Of a stretch of DNA of 64,000 nt, positions 12,715 through 24,414 are shown one piece after another (the first letter of the stretch is position 1; each line of letters starts with the position of its first letter). A program made the translations under genes and the position numbers. Source of the stretch: Myrica gale (lineage: Eukaryota; Streptophyta; Magnoliopsida; Fagales; Myricaceae); NCBI GenBank assembly GCA_963930655.1, contig OZ005618.1, positions 19,247,001-19,311,000 on the forward strand, read 5' to 3'. The notes beneath the pieces were generated by a model. The model saw only the letters and a list, made by a program, of their open reading frames with translations, was not told where the DNA came from and did not search any database.

Positions 12715-12990
12715 AATACAATTTTCGCCTCTGACTACTATTGGGTTCTGATACTTTGAAGAGAAATTATAATTTTGTTAATAAAATGACGACTATACAC
12801 GTACAAAATATAATTATAAAAAATTATGAGGGCAAATCGTCATTTCACTTATCCAAAATAATAATTTTCATCCACAATAATATTGGTGGTGCAAAGTATA
12901 AACAATTGATAGTAAAGAGATGAAATGTAATGAAATTGATAGTTTAGGATGCAAAGTGTTAGAACTCTAATATTTTGGAGGCGAAAAATA
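12715..12990. mobile_element. Foldback element F1 (TTTGCACC family)
   Basis: The left end has TTTTCGCCTC and a later GATACTTTG; the right end carries their complements (GATGCAAAGTG then GGAGGCGAAAA). The inverted arms surround an AT-rich centre. The layout matches F2-F5, although the arms are diverged. It has no coding capacity. Confidence 0.5.
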
Positions 12991-13049
12991 TATATGATCT
13001 AATATACTTTGTACTATTTAATTATTATAATTTTTAAAAAAATGAATAC

Positions 13050-13372
13050 ATTTTGCACTTTCCAACTGTAAAGGTCTTAATACTTGGCACCCCAACTATT
13101 TTTTTTCACTTTGCACATATCAACTATTTATTTCAAATACTTTGCACCCTCTATTAAATGTTTCCATCAATTTTGATAAAAAATAATTTTGGAGTCTAAA
13201 ATTTATTTTACCCATATAAAATGACCACTATAAAAAAGTTAAGGGAATAAAATTGTCATTACAATTGCCAAAAAATTATTTTCTGTTAAAATTGACGTAA
13301 AATTTAAACAGAGTAGTAAGAAGTTTCTAAAATCAATAGTTGGTGGATGCAAAATGTATCTATCTTAATTAT
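13050..13372. mobile_element. Foldback element F2 (TTTGCACC family)
   Basis: Left arm: TTTGCACTTTCCAACTG, then CAACTATTTATTTCAAATAC and TTTGCACCCTC. Right arm: AAAATCAATAGTTGGTGG followed by GCAAAATGTATC, which is the complement of the left arm. The same order of motifs is found in F3 and F5. It looks like a small non-autonomous inverted-repeat element; borders are approximate. Confidence 0.6.
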
Positions 13373-14121
13373 TTATTTACATTCCAGCCCATTAAATTTG
13401 ATACATCATATGTTAATAAGTTTATACTTTGCACCTATATATTATACTTGACTATTAAGATTGTGTTGTTTTGCCTATTTTTCTACTATTTTAACGGTAA
13501 AATCTTAATTAACATATGACCCAAAATGTATTGTTTGTTATTGCTTAATGCTTCATAGGATCTAGATAAGATAAAAGAATAATCAATAAATAAAAATTTA
13601 AATGGTGGCCAAAACCACGACTAGGAAGTTTGAGTACTAGTGATTTGGATGCTCTAGCGTAATAATTAAATACATGTAGGAGAACCTGATCCAAAATTTA
13701 TAATGATACATTATGTATGACACACATCATCCTGATCATTACAACCATACACATTGTCATCGCTTTTCATACCTCTTGTGAATCATAAAATACAGAGCAT
13801 GACTATAGGTCATTCTTTGCCTATCTTATTTATATTGTAGCAAATTTCGTCCATTTTCCTAGATTTTTCCTGTACTTAAGGACATATTTGGCAAGGACAA
13901 GTTTATTTTATTTTATTTTTATTAATTTTCTGATCTTAAAATTTTTGGCTGCCAAACATGAAAATTTGAGAAAAAAATTTCACCCAAAAAATTTTCATCC
14001 ATCTCTAAAATTTTGCATAAATTCTAATAAATTATATATCAAACAAATATTTAGAAACTTCATCAAATCATCCTCTCTTCATTTTTTATAAAATTTTTGA
14101 TAAATTTTATATTAAAAAAAT
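13373..14121. other. Gene-free AT-rich DNA
   Basis: No supported gene. The segment near 13,875-14,110 begins AAGGACATATTTGGCAAGG and contains CAAACATG-type motifs, so it may be another MITE, but I cannot define both ends. Confidence 0.4.
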
Positions 14122-14492
14122 AAATACACTTAACACCCTCCAATTTTGGAGGTCTTGACTTTGCATCATACTCTATTATTTTGTTATATTACATCCATCA
14201 ACTATTGATTTCAGATACTTTAGCACAATCGTTACATTTTTCTATCAATTTGAACGGAAGATAATTTATTTGTGCGCAAAATAAAAATTTTCTTGATTGT
14301 GATCATTTTATAAGGGTAAAATCCTAACTTTACATGTTAAAAATCATTTAACGTCGAAATTGATTGAAAATTTTAACAGAGATGCAAATTGTTTGAAATT
14401 AATAGTTAATAAGTGCAATGTAACAAAAATAATAGTTAGGAGTGCAAAGTGTCAGACTTATAGTTGAATGATGCAAATTGTATTTATCTCTT
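14122..14492. mobile_element. Foldback element F3 (TTTGCACC family)
   Basis: Left arm has ACATCCATCAACTATTGATT and TTTTGTTATATTACATCC; right arm has AAATTAATAGTTAATAAGTG and GCAATGTAACAAAAATAATAG. The arms are complementary and the motif order equals F5 at 27,672. The centre carries CATTTTATAAGGGTAAAATC, also shared with F5. Confidence 0.65.
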
Positions 14493-14548
14493 AAAAAATA
14501 TAAAAAAATCTTTCTAATCATGACTCGTATATTTTTTCACAAATCCTA

Positions 14549-14853
14549 GGTTATGTTCGTTTTGAGTAAAAATGTAGGATTTTAGAGAAGTTCTGAATTT
14601 TTATGTTAAATAGTGTTTTATTGATGTTTGTGCAAAGTGGAGAGAGAAATGATTTGATGTAATTGTTTAATAAAAAGTATTGGAGTTATGTGAAAAAATA
14701 AGAGAGAGAAAATTTATGTTGAATAAAAAATTAAAAAATTGTTAGAGATTGTGTAAAATATATTGGTGTTTGTGTTTGAATTCTGAATATGTTCGGTGGT
14801 AGATTTGTGAATATACTTAGAATCCTGAAAAAAATGTGAAAACGAACTTGTCC
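14549..14853. mobile_element. MITE with TTCGTTTT termini
   Basis: The left end GGTTATGTTCGTTTTGAG pairs with the right end GAAAACGAACTTGTCC. TA flanks both ends. It is 305 bp with no transposase; the ends differ from the other MITE families here although the GTTCG core recalls the family at 4,810. Confidence 0.65.
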
Positions 14854-14979
14854 TAATAAAACCCAAAATGTAACCAAACATAGTTAATAATAAAACATAT
14901 GTTTGGATTAGAAACAATTTTGAAATAAATAAAAAAACGTTTTCAATCCTGAAGAAAAGAAAAAGAAAAACAGTTCGGG

Positions 14980-15145
14980 AAGGAGTCTTGGTGCCGTCGC
15001 GTGGTTGCCCCGCGGCTCGCGGGCTTCCGAGCTTTCTTAACTCCACCGTGGAGGCGTGGAGGAGCAAAAAGCTTAGGAGTACCCAATTATTATGACAAAC
15101 CGTACTCTGTTTCGAAGGCTCCCTGGGCCTTGCCAAGTGGGCTTC
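14980..15145. other. GC-rich island of unknown origin
   Basis: In otherwise AT-rich DNA this stretch contains CCCGCGGCTCGCGGGC (a perfect hairpin-like palindrome near 15,009-15,024) and a GGAGGCGTGGAGGAG run. It is open on both strands for 95-140 codons, but neither translation resembles a known protein. It may be a transferred or transposon-captured piece. Confidence 0.35.
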
Positions 15146-15432
15146 AAAGCTATTTCGTTTGGTTCTCTGTTTTGCTTAATTGCGATGGAACAGACACCCC
15201 TGTTTGGCTAGAAATAATAATAAGGGGCTTTTCTAGTGAGTTAGCCTCTGTTTGGATAGGTGATAATCACTTTTGTCAGAAACTCTAATAATTTTTCATA
15301 AATTCTAATATTCTTTTAATAACTTTTTATAAATTTTGACACTTTTTTTACTAATTTTAATATATTTTTTTACAAATTCTAAAAAAAATCTAGGTTCAAA
15401 ATTCTAATAGAATCAACTCTACTTATTTTTTT

Positions 15433-15745
15433 GAGAAAATTTTACATTTCGTCCCTAATTATTAGGGTTCTAACACTTTATACTTAGACGGCCATTTTCG
15501 TTAGATTTCGCCCATTAACTATCAATTATTTACAATGTACATCCACAAGTATTAATTTAGACCAAAATTGCTATTTTTGTTCAGTGAAATTAAGATTTTA
15601 CTTCATTTAAAATATAATTAAAAAAATATAAGAGTAAAATTGTTATTTCATTGATCCAAGATAGCAATTTAAATCTAAATTAAAGGGGATGCAAAGTTTA
15701 AATTGTTGCTAGTTAAGAAATAAAATGTAACGAAAATGAGGGGTA
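15433..15745. mobile_element. Foldback element F4 (TTTGCACC family, diverged)
   Basis: Left arm ACATTTCGTCCCTAATTATT then CCATTAACTATCAATTATT; right arm TTGTTGCTAGTTAAGAAATA then AAAATGTAACGAAAATGAGG. The arms are imperfect complements around an AT-rich centre with AAGAGTAAAATTGTTATTTC, which parallels F2 and F5. Confidence 0.5.
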
Positions 15746-16130
15746 GGAACAATCGAGTGCGTATAGGAATTCGCTCTACGATGTACATGGTGAACTGTCC
15801 ATGATGAGAAAGAGGCCAGGAGATGACTGATTTTCCTGAATAATACGGTGAATTCACTGGTTAACAATCGAGTTGGAGTGTTGGATGGCATTAATCACCA
15901 GTAATGAATCCCCTTCCCGAATGAGATTCATGTATCGTTGTTGAGCAGCTCGGTCTACCGCAAAGAGACCTGCTCTATCTTCTCCTTCCAGAGCTGATAT
16001 CTTGGGCAGAACTTCGGAGGCTCTACGAACTACTTTGCTTGTATGATCCAGAAAAATGGCTGCTGCTATTGCAAACTTCATCTCTGATAGCCACATCAAT
16101 TCTCATTAAGGACTCCATGCCTGGGGTTGT
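15700..16130 (-). pseudogene. Fragment of a LINE-type RNase H-like domain
   Basis: On the minus strand the frame at 15,854-16,099 contains EVLPKISALEGEDRAGL, then REGDSLLVINAIQHSNS, and a second frame downstream (15,709-15,891) contains SSWTVHHVHRRANSYTHS. Order and spacing match the C-terminal RNase H-like domain (RVT_3) that ends plant L1-type LINE ORF2 and related domesticated genes, where the core reads EGDS..VI..A and RR.AN..AH. At least one frameshift separates the two halves and no intact upstream RT is present. Confidence 0.6.
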
Positions 16131-16454
16131 TGAAATCTACTGCACTTTCAATAAAGAAGTATTCCATACAATTTTTTTTTTACCATATCCATTCAATCGG
16201 GTATATTTTGGTTGCACGGATGCCTCTCGGTGAAAACCTGGAGTTTTCGAGACAATCGGATACCTTGGGAAGAGAGCAAATTGGAGGAGAAGACAAGGAA
16301 ATAGGGGAGGAAGAGAAGGGACGAGAGAGAGAGAGAGGGACATTACTGAGTTTTCAGTTCTAAAAAGTAGTTTGCAGTCAGTTTCTAAAACTAAAATGAT
16401 GCTCGATCTGGGATGTAACCTAAGCCCAACGTACGGCGTACGTGTTAAGCAACT

Positions 16455-16671
16455 TGTAAATTTTGGTAAAGTGAAGGAAGAAAGTGCTAGAATACTCGAG
16501 TGGGAAGTGAGAGAAAGAAATGATTAAAAGTATTCTATTGTTTATTAATGTACAGAATAAAGATGTACAGAGTATTTATATATAATCTGCGTATCACTAC
16601 CAGCTAAGCTAACTGAACCAAATGACAGCTCAGCAGTAACAGAATAACAACTTCAAAAGCTATTCGTAATA
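16455..16671 (-). repeat. 3' LTR of the Copia element
   Basis: 217 bp matching 20,514-20,715. It is longer than its partner because of a small repeat of ATAAAGATGTACAG near 16,557-16,571. On the element strand it starts TATTACG and ends TTTACA. Confidence 0.93.
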
Positions 16672-16677
16672 CTCCCC

Positions 16678-17419
16678 TCAAGATGAATAAAATAAATCAT
16701 GTATGTTTATCTTGAAAAGTAAGAAATGAAATTGATCAAAACCCAAAGGTTTAGTAAACAAATCAGCAAGCTGGTGTTTGGAACGAATATGCAGAGTGTG
16801 AATGAGGCCGGCTTGAAGCTTTTCTCTAATGAAGTGACAGTCCAATTCAATGTTTGGTTCTCTCATGATATACAGGATTAGCTGCAATGTAAAGAGCAGC
16901 TTGATTGTCACAAAAAAGCAAAGCTGGCTGAGAGTGAGAGATCTGCAAATCATCAAGCATATATTTCAACCAAGTAAGTTTACAACTCGTGGAAGCCATG
17001 GCTCGATATTCAACCTCAGCTGAAGAACGAGAAACCGTAGTTTGCTTCTTGGACTTCCAAGAGATCAAAGAATCTCCAAGAAAAATACATTAGCCAGTTA
17101 CTGATCTTCTGGTATCAGCACATCCAGCCCAATCAGAATCAGTAAAAGCCTTAAGATGAAGAGAAAATTCAGGAGGAAGTTTCATGTAGATTTCTTCATG
17201 AAGATCACCATGAAGAAATGCATTATTAACATCAAGCTGCTATAAATACCAATGACAAGAAGCAGCAACAACAAGCAAGAGACGCACAGATGTTAATTTG
17301 GCAACAGGTGAAAATGTTTCGAAATAATCGAAACCTTCCTTTTGTGTGAATCCTTTAGCAACTAAACGTGTTTTATGTCTCTCCACAGACCCATTAGCAC
17401 GAAATTTCATCTTATAAAC
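16678..17419 (-). pseudogene. Copia RT/RNase H region with the RT core deleted
   Basis: After the integrase stop the frame reads [20 protein letters not shown], then [17 protein letters not shown], then [18 protein letters not shown], which is the start of a Copia RT. It then jumps in frame to [19 protein letters not shown], which belongs to the RT/RNase H junction. The palm region with the YVDD catalytic motif is missing, roughly 300 residues. Downstream are [17 protein letters not shown], the RNase H text [13 protein letters not shown] and ADLFTKPLG. A one-base deletion near 16,850 shifts the RNase H frame. Confidence 0.88.
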
Positions 17420-18907
17420 TCATTTGCAATCAATCGGGACATGACCAGGAGGAATAGGACAAACTGTCCAAATGTCATTGAGCTCTAAAGCTTCAATCTC
17501 TTTAGCCATAGCATCTTTCCATTCGGCAGACTTAACAGCTTCTTGATAATGAGTAGGCTCAATATGTGTGCTTACAGACATTATATAAGCTTTATGAGAA
17601 TGAGTCAAATGGTCATAGGTAAGAAAAGAGAGTATAGAGTAAGTTGTGCCAAGAGAATGAGAAACATGGGATTGATGTGATTTGGCTAAAGAGTTAATAG
17701 CTAAATGACAATGAAAATCATTCAAATAACTAGGTGTTTTGCGAGATCTTGTGGATTTTCTTGTAGGTACAAAAGAGATAGAAGTAGGAGAAATATCGGC
17801 TGTAGATGATGAACTTGGAATGATGTCAGAAAATAAAATTGGAGAAGAAATGTCAGTCAAAGAAGCTGGAGAAGAAATATGAGACTCAAATGAAACATCA
17901 TCAGTATCAGTAGAAGGGACAGAATTAGTAAATGATGATGTAGGAATAGATGTAGAAGGAGAATGATCAAGGATGATATTAGGTAAAACAGTAGATGAAG
18001 GAGAAGAAAAATATTTGAAAGGAAAGTAATTTTCATGAAAAATTACATTCCTGGAAATAAGAATGTTGTGAGTATTTAGGTTATAAAGTTTATAAAGTTT
18101 ATAACCTTTAATACCTGAAGGGTAGCCAAGGAAGACACACGGTTCAACACAAGAATCAAATTTATGTCTTTGTCGTGTTAAAGTGGAAACATAACAAAGA
18201 CAACCAAATGATTTCAGGTGTTGATAAGTAGGTTTGAAAGAAAATAAAAGCTCAAAATGTGATCTGTTATCAAGAACAGAAGATGGTAAATGATTAATGA
18301 GGTATGTAGCACAAAGAACACAGTCAGACCAGAAAGATAGAGGTAAGTTTGACTGAAACCATAATGAGCGAGCAACATTTAATAAATGTTGATGTTTTCT
18401 CTCAACAAGGCCATTTTGCTGAGGTGTTTCAACACATGAATGTTGATGCACAGTTCCTTTAGAAGAAAAGAAATCAGAAAGATTAAACTCGGTTCCAAAA
18501 TCAGTACAAATGGTTTTGATTTTGAGATTAAAATGTGTTTCAACTAGAAGAAAGAAGGATCTGAGATGTGTTTGAGTTTGAGATTTATGTTGAAGTAAAT
18601 ACACCCATGTACAACGAGTGAAATCATCAACAATTGTAAAGAAAAATCTAACACCATTAGGATCGGGAACTGAAAAAGGGCCCCACAAATTACAATGAAT
18701 CAACTGAAAAGGAGAAGTAGTTTTACTAGCTGAAACAGGAAAGGACAATTTTCGTTGTTTTGCCCTAGGACAAATAGTACAATGATGAAATTTTGAAATG
18801 TGAATATCAAGTATACAAGATTGCAGCAAAGACATTTTTGAAAGAGAAGGATGCCCTAATCTACAATGCCATAAAGCTACTGAAGTATTCACAGAAACAT
18901 GATTACA
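17420..18907 (-). pseudogene. Copia pre-integrase and integrase region
   Basis: Contains the GAG-pre-integrase signature LWHCRLGHPSLSKM followed by CTICPRAKQRKL (zinc-binding HHCC part), then the rve integrase core with IVDDFTRCTWVYLL, TICTDFGTEFN and HSCVETPQQNGLVERKH, giving the D-D-E triad. The C-terminal part is serine rich. The frame differs from that of the protease, with a frameshift at about 18,900, and ends at a TGA where Copia proteins normally read KWVYK. Confidence 0.9.
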
Positions 18908-19425
18908 AGATGCTGGAAAACAACAAAATTATTTGAAATAAAAAAATATAAGCCATTTGATTCTTTAGCCAAACCAATCGGTCTCCAAGTGTGTAGGTCC
19001 TGTATAAACAGATAGGAGCCAAGAAGAATAAGGCAACATGAGTTCTGTTTAATTAAGGAACTAGCAGAGATAAGGTTGTATGAAAAATCTGGTACAACAA
19101 GAACATTTGTAAGTAATATGGTAGGAGTTAACCGAACTATACCAGTATGAGAAACTTGTGCAGACTGGATGTTTGACATTTTTACAGAGGAAATATGAGA
19201 AGATGTGATTGTAGTGAGCATGTAAACTGAACTAACTATGTGATTAGTGACACCAGTATCCAAGATCCATCTAGATGAAATAATATCAGTAGATGTGCAA
19301 TCACTAGATCGAGAACCAGATGTGTTACCTGCCATGTTAACAACTGCATGTGAGATCTGATTATGATCTGTATCAAGAACAACAGAAGTTTCTGATATAG
19401 GTAAAATAGCTAACAACTGTTGACA
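18889..19425 (-). pseudogene. Copia aspartic protease region
   Basis: The motif WILDTGVTNHIVSS is the retroviral-type protease active site, where Copia proteases usually read DTGA; the Asp is present. The upstream junction with gag is a TAA in the same frame (19,426-19,428), probably from CAA. The downstream end runs out of frame before the pre-integrase domain. Confidence 0.85.
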
Positions 19426-20394
19426 TTATTCAAGTGTGATTGACAGATTCGCTTGTGAAGAAACAGAATCATATGAGACTTGATGAGCAGAGCTAGCAGA
19501 ACTGGAAGGAAACTTAGATCTGGACTTGTATCCAGGTGGATAGCCGTGAAGCTTATAACAACAATCTACGGTGTGACCAGTAAATCCACAATGACTACAA
19601 GTCAGGCGTTCTTTCTTTAAAACAAAAGACTTTCCAGTAAACTTGTTTCCAGAATTCTGAAAACTTTGATTAGTCTGAAAACTTTGATTACCAAAGTTTG
19701 AAGAAGACTGATTACGTGCTAAGAACACACTGTTCTCAACAGATGAAGAGGAGAAAGCAGCCACATTTCGCTGTCTCTCATCTTGTACAACAAGGGAAAA
19801 CACCTTATTAACTGGTGGAAGAGGTTTCATCAACAAAATCTGACCACGCAGACTAGCATAGGTGTCATTAAGTCCCGTAAGAAATTGTATGACATTTTCT
19901 TGATTTCGTTCTTCCTCAAGATGCTTAAGAGCATCACATGTACAGACATGACGACGCTTGTAATTTGATAATTTCTCCCATAATGATTTTAATTTGGTGA
20001 AATAAGCAATAACAGTGTTCAATCCTTGAGAAAGAGAAGAAATAGACTTCTTAACCTGAAAGATGTGAGGTCCATTTCCTTGAGAGAAGCGATCGGTTAA
20101 ATCTTTCCAGATCCCGGTAGCTGTTGATATGTAGAGCACACTGTCAGCTAGATCCTTCGAAACTGAGTTCACCAGCCATGAAGAGACCATATCATTGCGG
20201 TGGATCCGATGTGAATACGTAGGAGAAGAACAAGCAGGTTGCGGAATATATCCAGACACAAAGGACAACTTGTTCTTCGCACTCAGAGCCATTTCCATGG
20301 ACCTCCGCCAACTGAAAAAGTTGTCTCTGTTGAGCACTTGAGAAACGAGCATGCCGTTTGGATTATCATTGCTTGTAAGATACAAAGGATTCAT
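19426..20394 (-). pseudogene. Copia gag region with zinc knuckle
   Basis: 322 codons from an ATG about 120 bp after the primer-binding site. The text SWLVNSVSKDLADSVLYI then GIWKDLTDRFSQGNG is the UBN2 gag domain of plant Copia elements. Near the C-terminus CSHCGFTGHTVDCCYKLHG is a CCHC zinc knuckle. The single open frame is intact but is cut off from pol by a stop codon. Confidence 0.9.
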
Positions 20395-20513
20395 TTGAAC
20401 TTCAGAAATTGCTTCCTGAATATTCGAAGGTACTTCAGAAATTGCTTCCTAAGTATGCGAAGGAACCAAAGGGGACTTCGGTGTTTCGACCATCTACAGT
20501 TGCTCTGATACCA

Positions 20514-20715
20514 TGTAAACTTTGGTAAAGTGAAGGAAGAAAGTGCTAGAATGCTCGAGTGGGAAGTGAGAGAAAGAAATGATTAAAAGTATTCTATTGT
20601 GTATTAATGTACAGAGTATTTATATACGTTCTGCGTATCACTACCAGCTAAGCTAACTGAACCAAATGACAGCTCAGCAGTAACACAATAACAACTTCAA
20701 AAGCTATTCGTAATA
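20514..20715 (-). repeat. 5' LTR of the Copia element
   Basis: 202 bp, paired with 16,455-16,671. The element-strand end TTTACA is followed directly by the tRNA-Met primer-binding site. The LTR lies about 360 bp upstream of the nodulin-like pseudogene start. Confidence 0.93.
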
Positions 20716-21078
20716 CAACTCCATAGACCGAGCTTCAGTCCGAACAAACAAACGTTCCTAAATCCATATTATGACAGCTTGATAGTCTTACCAGAACGAG
20801 ATTTTGTTTACCGTTAAAGAGATAATATCATAATTAATTTATAAATTTGATATTATATTATTACTAACGTTAACAACCCACCACCACCACCAATTACTTC
20901 TGCCAAACAAATCCCTCCTCTCGCCTTTGGCTTATTTTATAAGCAGAGTTCTTGGCAGCGAAGCTTACCAACTCCTACGTACTTACATGCATCTCTTCCA
21001 GTTCCTGCAATCCAAACTCTGCAAGTTATAAAAACCGTGCTCTCTGTTTCCTTGTCCTTCTTGGTATAGAGAGGTAAA

Positions 21079-22870
21079 ATGGGTGTCGGGATCGGAGGAG
21101 GGTAATGTTTCCAGTTTGCCAGACGTGTGGTCGGAGGTAGATGGTTCGTGGTTTTCGCGTCATTGCTGATCATGGCTGGGGCTGGGGCATCCTACATCTA
21201 CCCAGCGTTTTCCATGGTGGTTAAGGAATCTCTGGGATATGATGAGGATGAAATGAATGTAATTACTTTCTACAAAGATGTTGGTACATACGTCGCGATA
21301 TTCAATGGACTCATTTGTGAGGTTATACCGATATGGCTTGTGCTCCTCATTGGTTCCGTCCTGAACTTTGGAAGCTTTCTAATGCTATGGAGCACGGTCA
21401 AACATAAAATTGCCAGGCCGAAAGCTTGGCAAGTGGGCCTGTACATTCTAATCGGAACCAACGCTCCCAATTTCACAAACACAATAGCTCTTGCCACCTG
21501 CATCAGAAACTTCCCATAGAGCCGAGGAGTTGTTTTGGGTCTGTTGAAGGGCCTGCTTGGGCTTTGCGGAGCCATCCTGACACAAATCTACAAAGGGATA
21601 TACGTATACGATCTGACCGGTCTTATTATGGTCACTGCCGTTCTCCCAACCATAACTTCAGCTGGTTTTATGTTCACAATCCGACCGATAGAGGCTGAGA
21701 GGCAACCCAACGAGCTCAGAGTGTTTCTGAATTTATTTTATACAAGTATCGTACTTGCGCTTTTTCTCATGGTTGCTAGTTTGCTCGAGAAATACATAGT
21801 TGTTACGAGAATAGAGCATATTATAGGTGCCATCGTGGTCGCCATTCTGCTCTTGCTCCCGCTTGCTGTTGTCATTAAAGAGGAGGCCGCGCTCTGGAAA
21901 ATTGAGAAACAGCAGATGGATCCTGCCAGTGAGGTACTCGGTGAGAGACCAGAAGCAATATCGAGTGCGAATTCTTCTTCCTCTCCGCAGGAAGAGAAGC
22001 CGAAAGGATGTAATTGTTTCGCTAACATCTTCAACAAACCAGAAAGAGGAGAAGACCACTCAATTTTACAAGCAATACTAAGCATTGACATGTTGCACAT
22101 CTTCTTAATTTCGATCTGTGGGTGGGGGACAGGGATGACAGCCTTTGACCACTTCGGGCGCCTTGACATTGCACTGGCCAAAAAAGAACGAGTAGTGAAC
22201 TCCATTTTATCTCTGATAAGTATATGGAACTACTATGGGAGGGTCTACTCCGGGTTCCTCTCGGAACTCCTACTCATCAAATGGAAAATTTCCCGGGCGA
22301 TCATGGTTGTGGTTGTGCTTATCGTGCAAGGCATTGGCCTGCTACTTGCCGCCTACCCAGAAATCCCCGGTGCATTCTGTGTCATCAGTGACCGTTGGAT
22401 TTGCACTAGGTGCACAAATACCACTGCTCCTGGCAATGATTTCCGAGCTCTTTGGCCTAAAGTACTTCTGCGCATTGCTCAATTGTGCACAAATAATGAC
22501 TCCCATTGCGATATATCTATTGGACACAAACCTCGTAACAGTCCTTTACAAAAAAGAGACAATCAAGGGCCTTATAGCTCAGGGTAAGGATCCATCATCT
22601 ATAAAGGATCCGATTTGCGAGGGATCCCACTGTTTTAGGCTATCGTTCTCCATTTTGGCTGGCATTGCGTTCGTTGGAGCTCTTATCTCTCTTCATTTCG
22701 CTCGCAGAACGCTAAAATTTTACAGAGGGGACTTATATAAGAAGTTCAGGGACAAAAGATTCAGTACTAGAGGCGACACTTTCGAGAGGTTGGGCGGTGA
22801 AACATACATGAAGTTTAGGGAAGGTGAAAATACCACAGAGATTGAGATGGGTCAGCCCTCCGGCAGGTAA
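21079..22870 (+). pseudogene. Nodulin-like major facilitator transporter, broken
   Basis: The translation covers a whole plant nodulin-like MFS protein of about 597 residues: GGRWFVVFASLLIMAGAGASY at the first membrane helix, LGLLKGLLGLCGAI, RPIEAERQPNE, a hydrophilic middle loop with EEKPKGCNCF, and C-terminal LGAQIPLLLAMISELFGLKY. Members of this family sit in the plasma or vacuolar membrane and move small solutes; the substrate here is unknown. Three lesions are visible: TAA at 21,103-21,105 eight codons after the ATG; TAG at 21,517-21,519 in the conserved FPESRG motif; and a frameshift between 22,365 and 22,395. Sequence around the breaks is well conserved, so the loss looks recent. No intron is needed to read it. 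Confidence 0.85.
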
Positions 22871-23164
22871 TGGACGGCAATGAGACTCCAAGGAGTTCAC
22901 AGAGATGGGTACGTGGAACAGAAATTGACATGAATTAGATACGGCTGCACTGATGAGAATGTCCACTATTCTAACTCCGACAGGGAAAGACGACTCGGAA
23001 TTGGCTGTCTATGAGCAGCCTGTGATTTGCAAATATTTCTAGTTTTTTTTTTTGGTCCTTCACCTTCAGCTTCTGTTTCTTTGGTTTTTTTATTAGATAT
23101 TGTACCTGTCCTTTCTTCTTTGGTTTACGACTCTTTGGGATTTTGACTTCGAACGGTGAAGGGT
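22871..23164. other. 3' flank of the nodulin-like pseudogene
   Basis: T-rich sequence with no gene; probably old 3' untranslated DNA leading to the next Copia remnant. Confidence 0.4.
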
Positions 23165-23424
23165 TTTACAATAACTAAAGTTAGTTACAGTTGGTTTGTT
23201 AGTTCATTAAGTTAGTTTGATCTGTTATAGAAGCTGTTATACAGCTGTGCATATATAGACGATCAACTCTTCTTTTTTGTGCTAAATAGACAATCAATTC
23301 ATTTGAATAAAGACACTTGAACATTTTTCTCTTCTCTGAATCCTGAAATGGTATCAGAGTAACTCAAAAGCTTCCGCAATATAGAAATTCTCTTTACTCT
23401 GTTTTCTCATGCTCTTAATAGAAC

Positions 23425-24123
23425 ATGGCTTCTCAAGGTTCAGATGACGATGAGCCTCCTCCTCCTCCTCTGAACTTTCAACCTCATTCTCCAAATCCTA
23501 TTCTCTCTTCAAATCCTATTCCTACAAATCCTTCATTTCCTAATCCTCCTTTCGTTTATATGGAAGAAACTCCATCCGATCCTTTATACCTCCATCGTGT
23601 AGAGAATCTCGGTGCTATTTTGGTTTCTTAACCGCTTCTCGGGGAACAAAATTATTCCACATAGAGTAGATCCATGACCATGGCACACACCATCAAGAAC
23701 AAGCTCGATTTTGTTGATGGCGGTATCATCAAACCGAATCATGATAATTCATCGTTCTTTGCATGGATTCAGTGCAGTATGATAGTTACTTCTTGGTTGA
23801 TCAATTCTGTTTCTAAGGACATTGCAGTTTCCATCATGTATATTGATTCTGCACATCATGTCTGGAATGATCTTCGTGAAAGATTCACACATTTTAATGG
23901 ACCATGGATCTTTCATACCATAAAGAATTTTGCAACTCTTTCTCAAGAGACTGCTTTAGTCAGCAACTATTTCACAAAACTCAAAATGCATTGGGATGAA
24001 TTACAACCCTTCTCTCCCATTGATGCTTGTACTTGCGGATCTAAATGCAATGCAACTAAATCTATCATAGCTGGACAGGAACGAGAATTTGTTTTACAAT
24101 TTTTGATAGGGTTGTTTGATTAA
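23425..24123 (+). pseudogene. Copia gag remnant
   Basis: Starts MASQGSDDDEPPPPPLN, with a stop at 23,629-23,631, then continues in frame with the UBN2 core SWLINSVSKDIAVSIMYI and VWNDLRERFTHFNGPWIF. It ends at a TAA. The zinc knuckle further down is broken and only FPPGFK-like text near 24,270 is left. Confidence 0.8.
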
Positions 24124-24414
24124 TTCTCTCATATTTGGGGTCAAATTCTCTTTCTAATTCATTACTTGCTATCAACAAAGTCTTTTCTCTTATTATTCAA
24201 GAAAAAGAGCAACTTGGGACTAATTCCATTATGGGCAAAACTTGCTGCTATATGTAATCGTCTTCATGGTTTCCCACCAGGTTTTAAGTTTACAAAAGGT
24301 TGACCTACTTCTGTCCATAATTATGCTATTGATCAAGAACTCAGTCAAACACTCGGGTTATCTCTCATACAAGAGTCGCGCCAAAGCTTAATCTCATCTA
24401 TTCAACAACAAAAT

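Larger units (their letters stand above)
16455..20715 (-). mobile_element. Defective Copia LTR retrotransposon with 5-bp target duplication
   Basis: Two near-identical LTRs (16,455-16,671 and 20,514-20,715) flank the element, itself flanked by CAACT at 16,450-16,454 and 20,716-20,720. Read on the minus strand, the 5' LTR is at the right and is followed at once by the primer-binding site TGGTATCAGAGC (20,502-20,513), the plant initiator tRNA-Met match; the polypurine tract TTGAGGGGAG precedes the 3' LTR. Gag, protease, integrase and RNase H are in the normal Copia order. The polyprotein is broken by a stop after gag, a frameshift before integrase, a stop after integrase, a deletion of most of the RT, and lesions in RNase H. 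The LTRs differ by few substitutions and one short indel, so insertion was moderately recent. Confidence 0.95.

Noticed and set aside
15001..15288. 95-codon plus and 140-codon minus open frames over the GC-rich island
   Set aside because: Both strands are open because the region is GC-rich; neither resembles a known protein.
21733..22205. Two long minus-strand open frames
   Set aside because: Antisense shadows of the nodulin-like transporter sequence.
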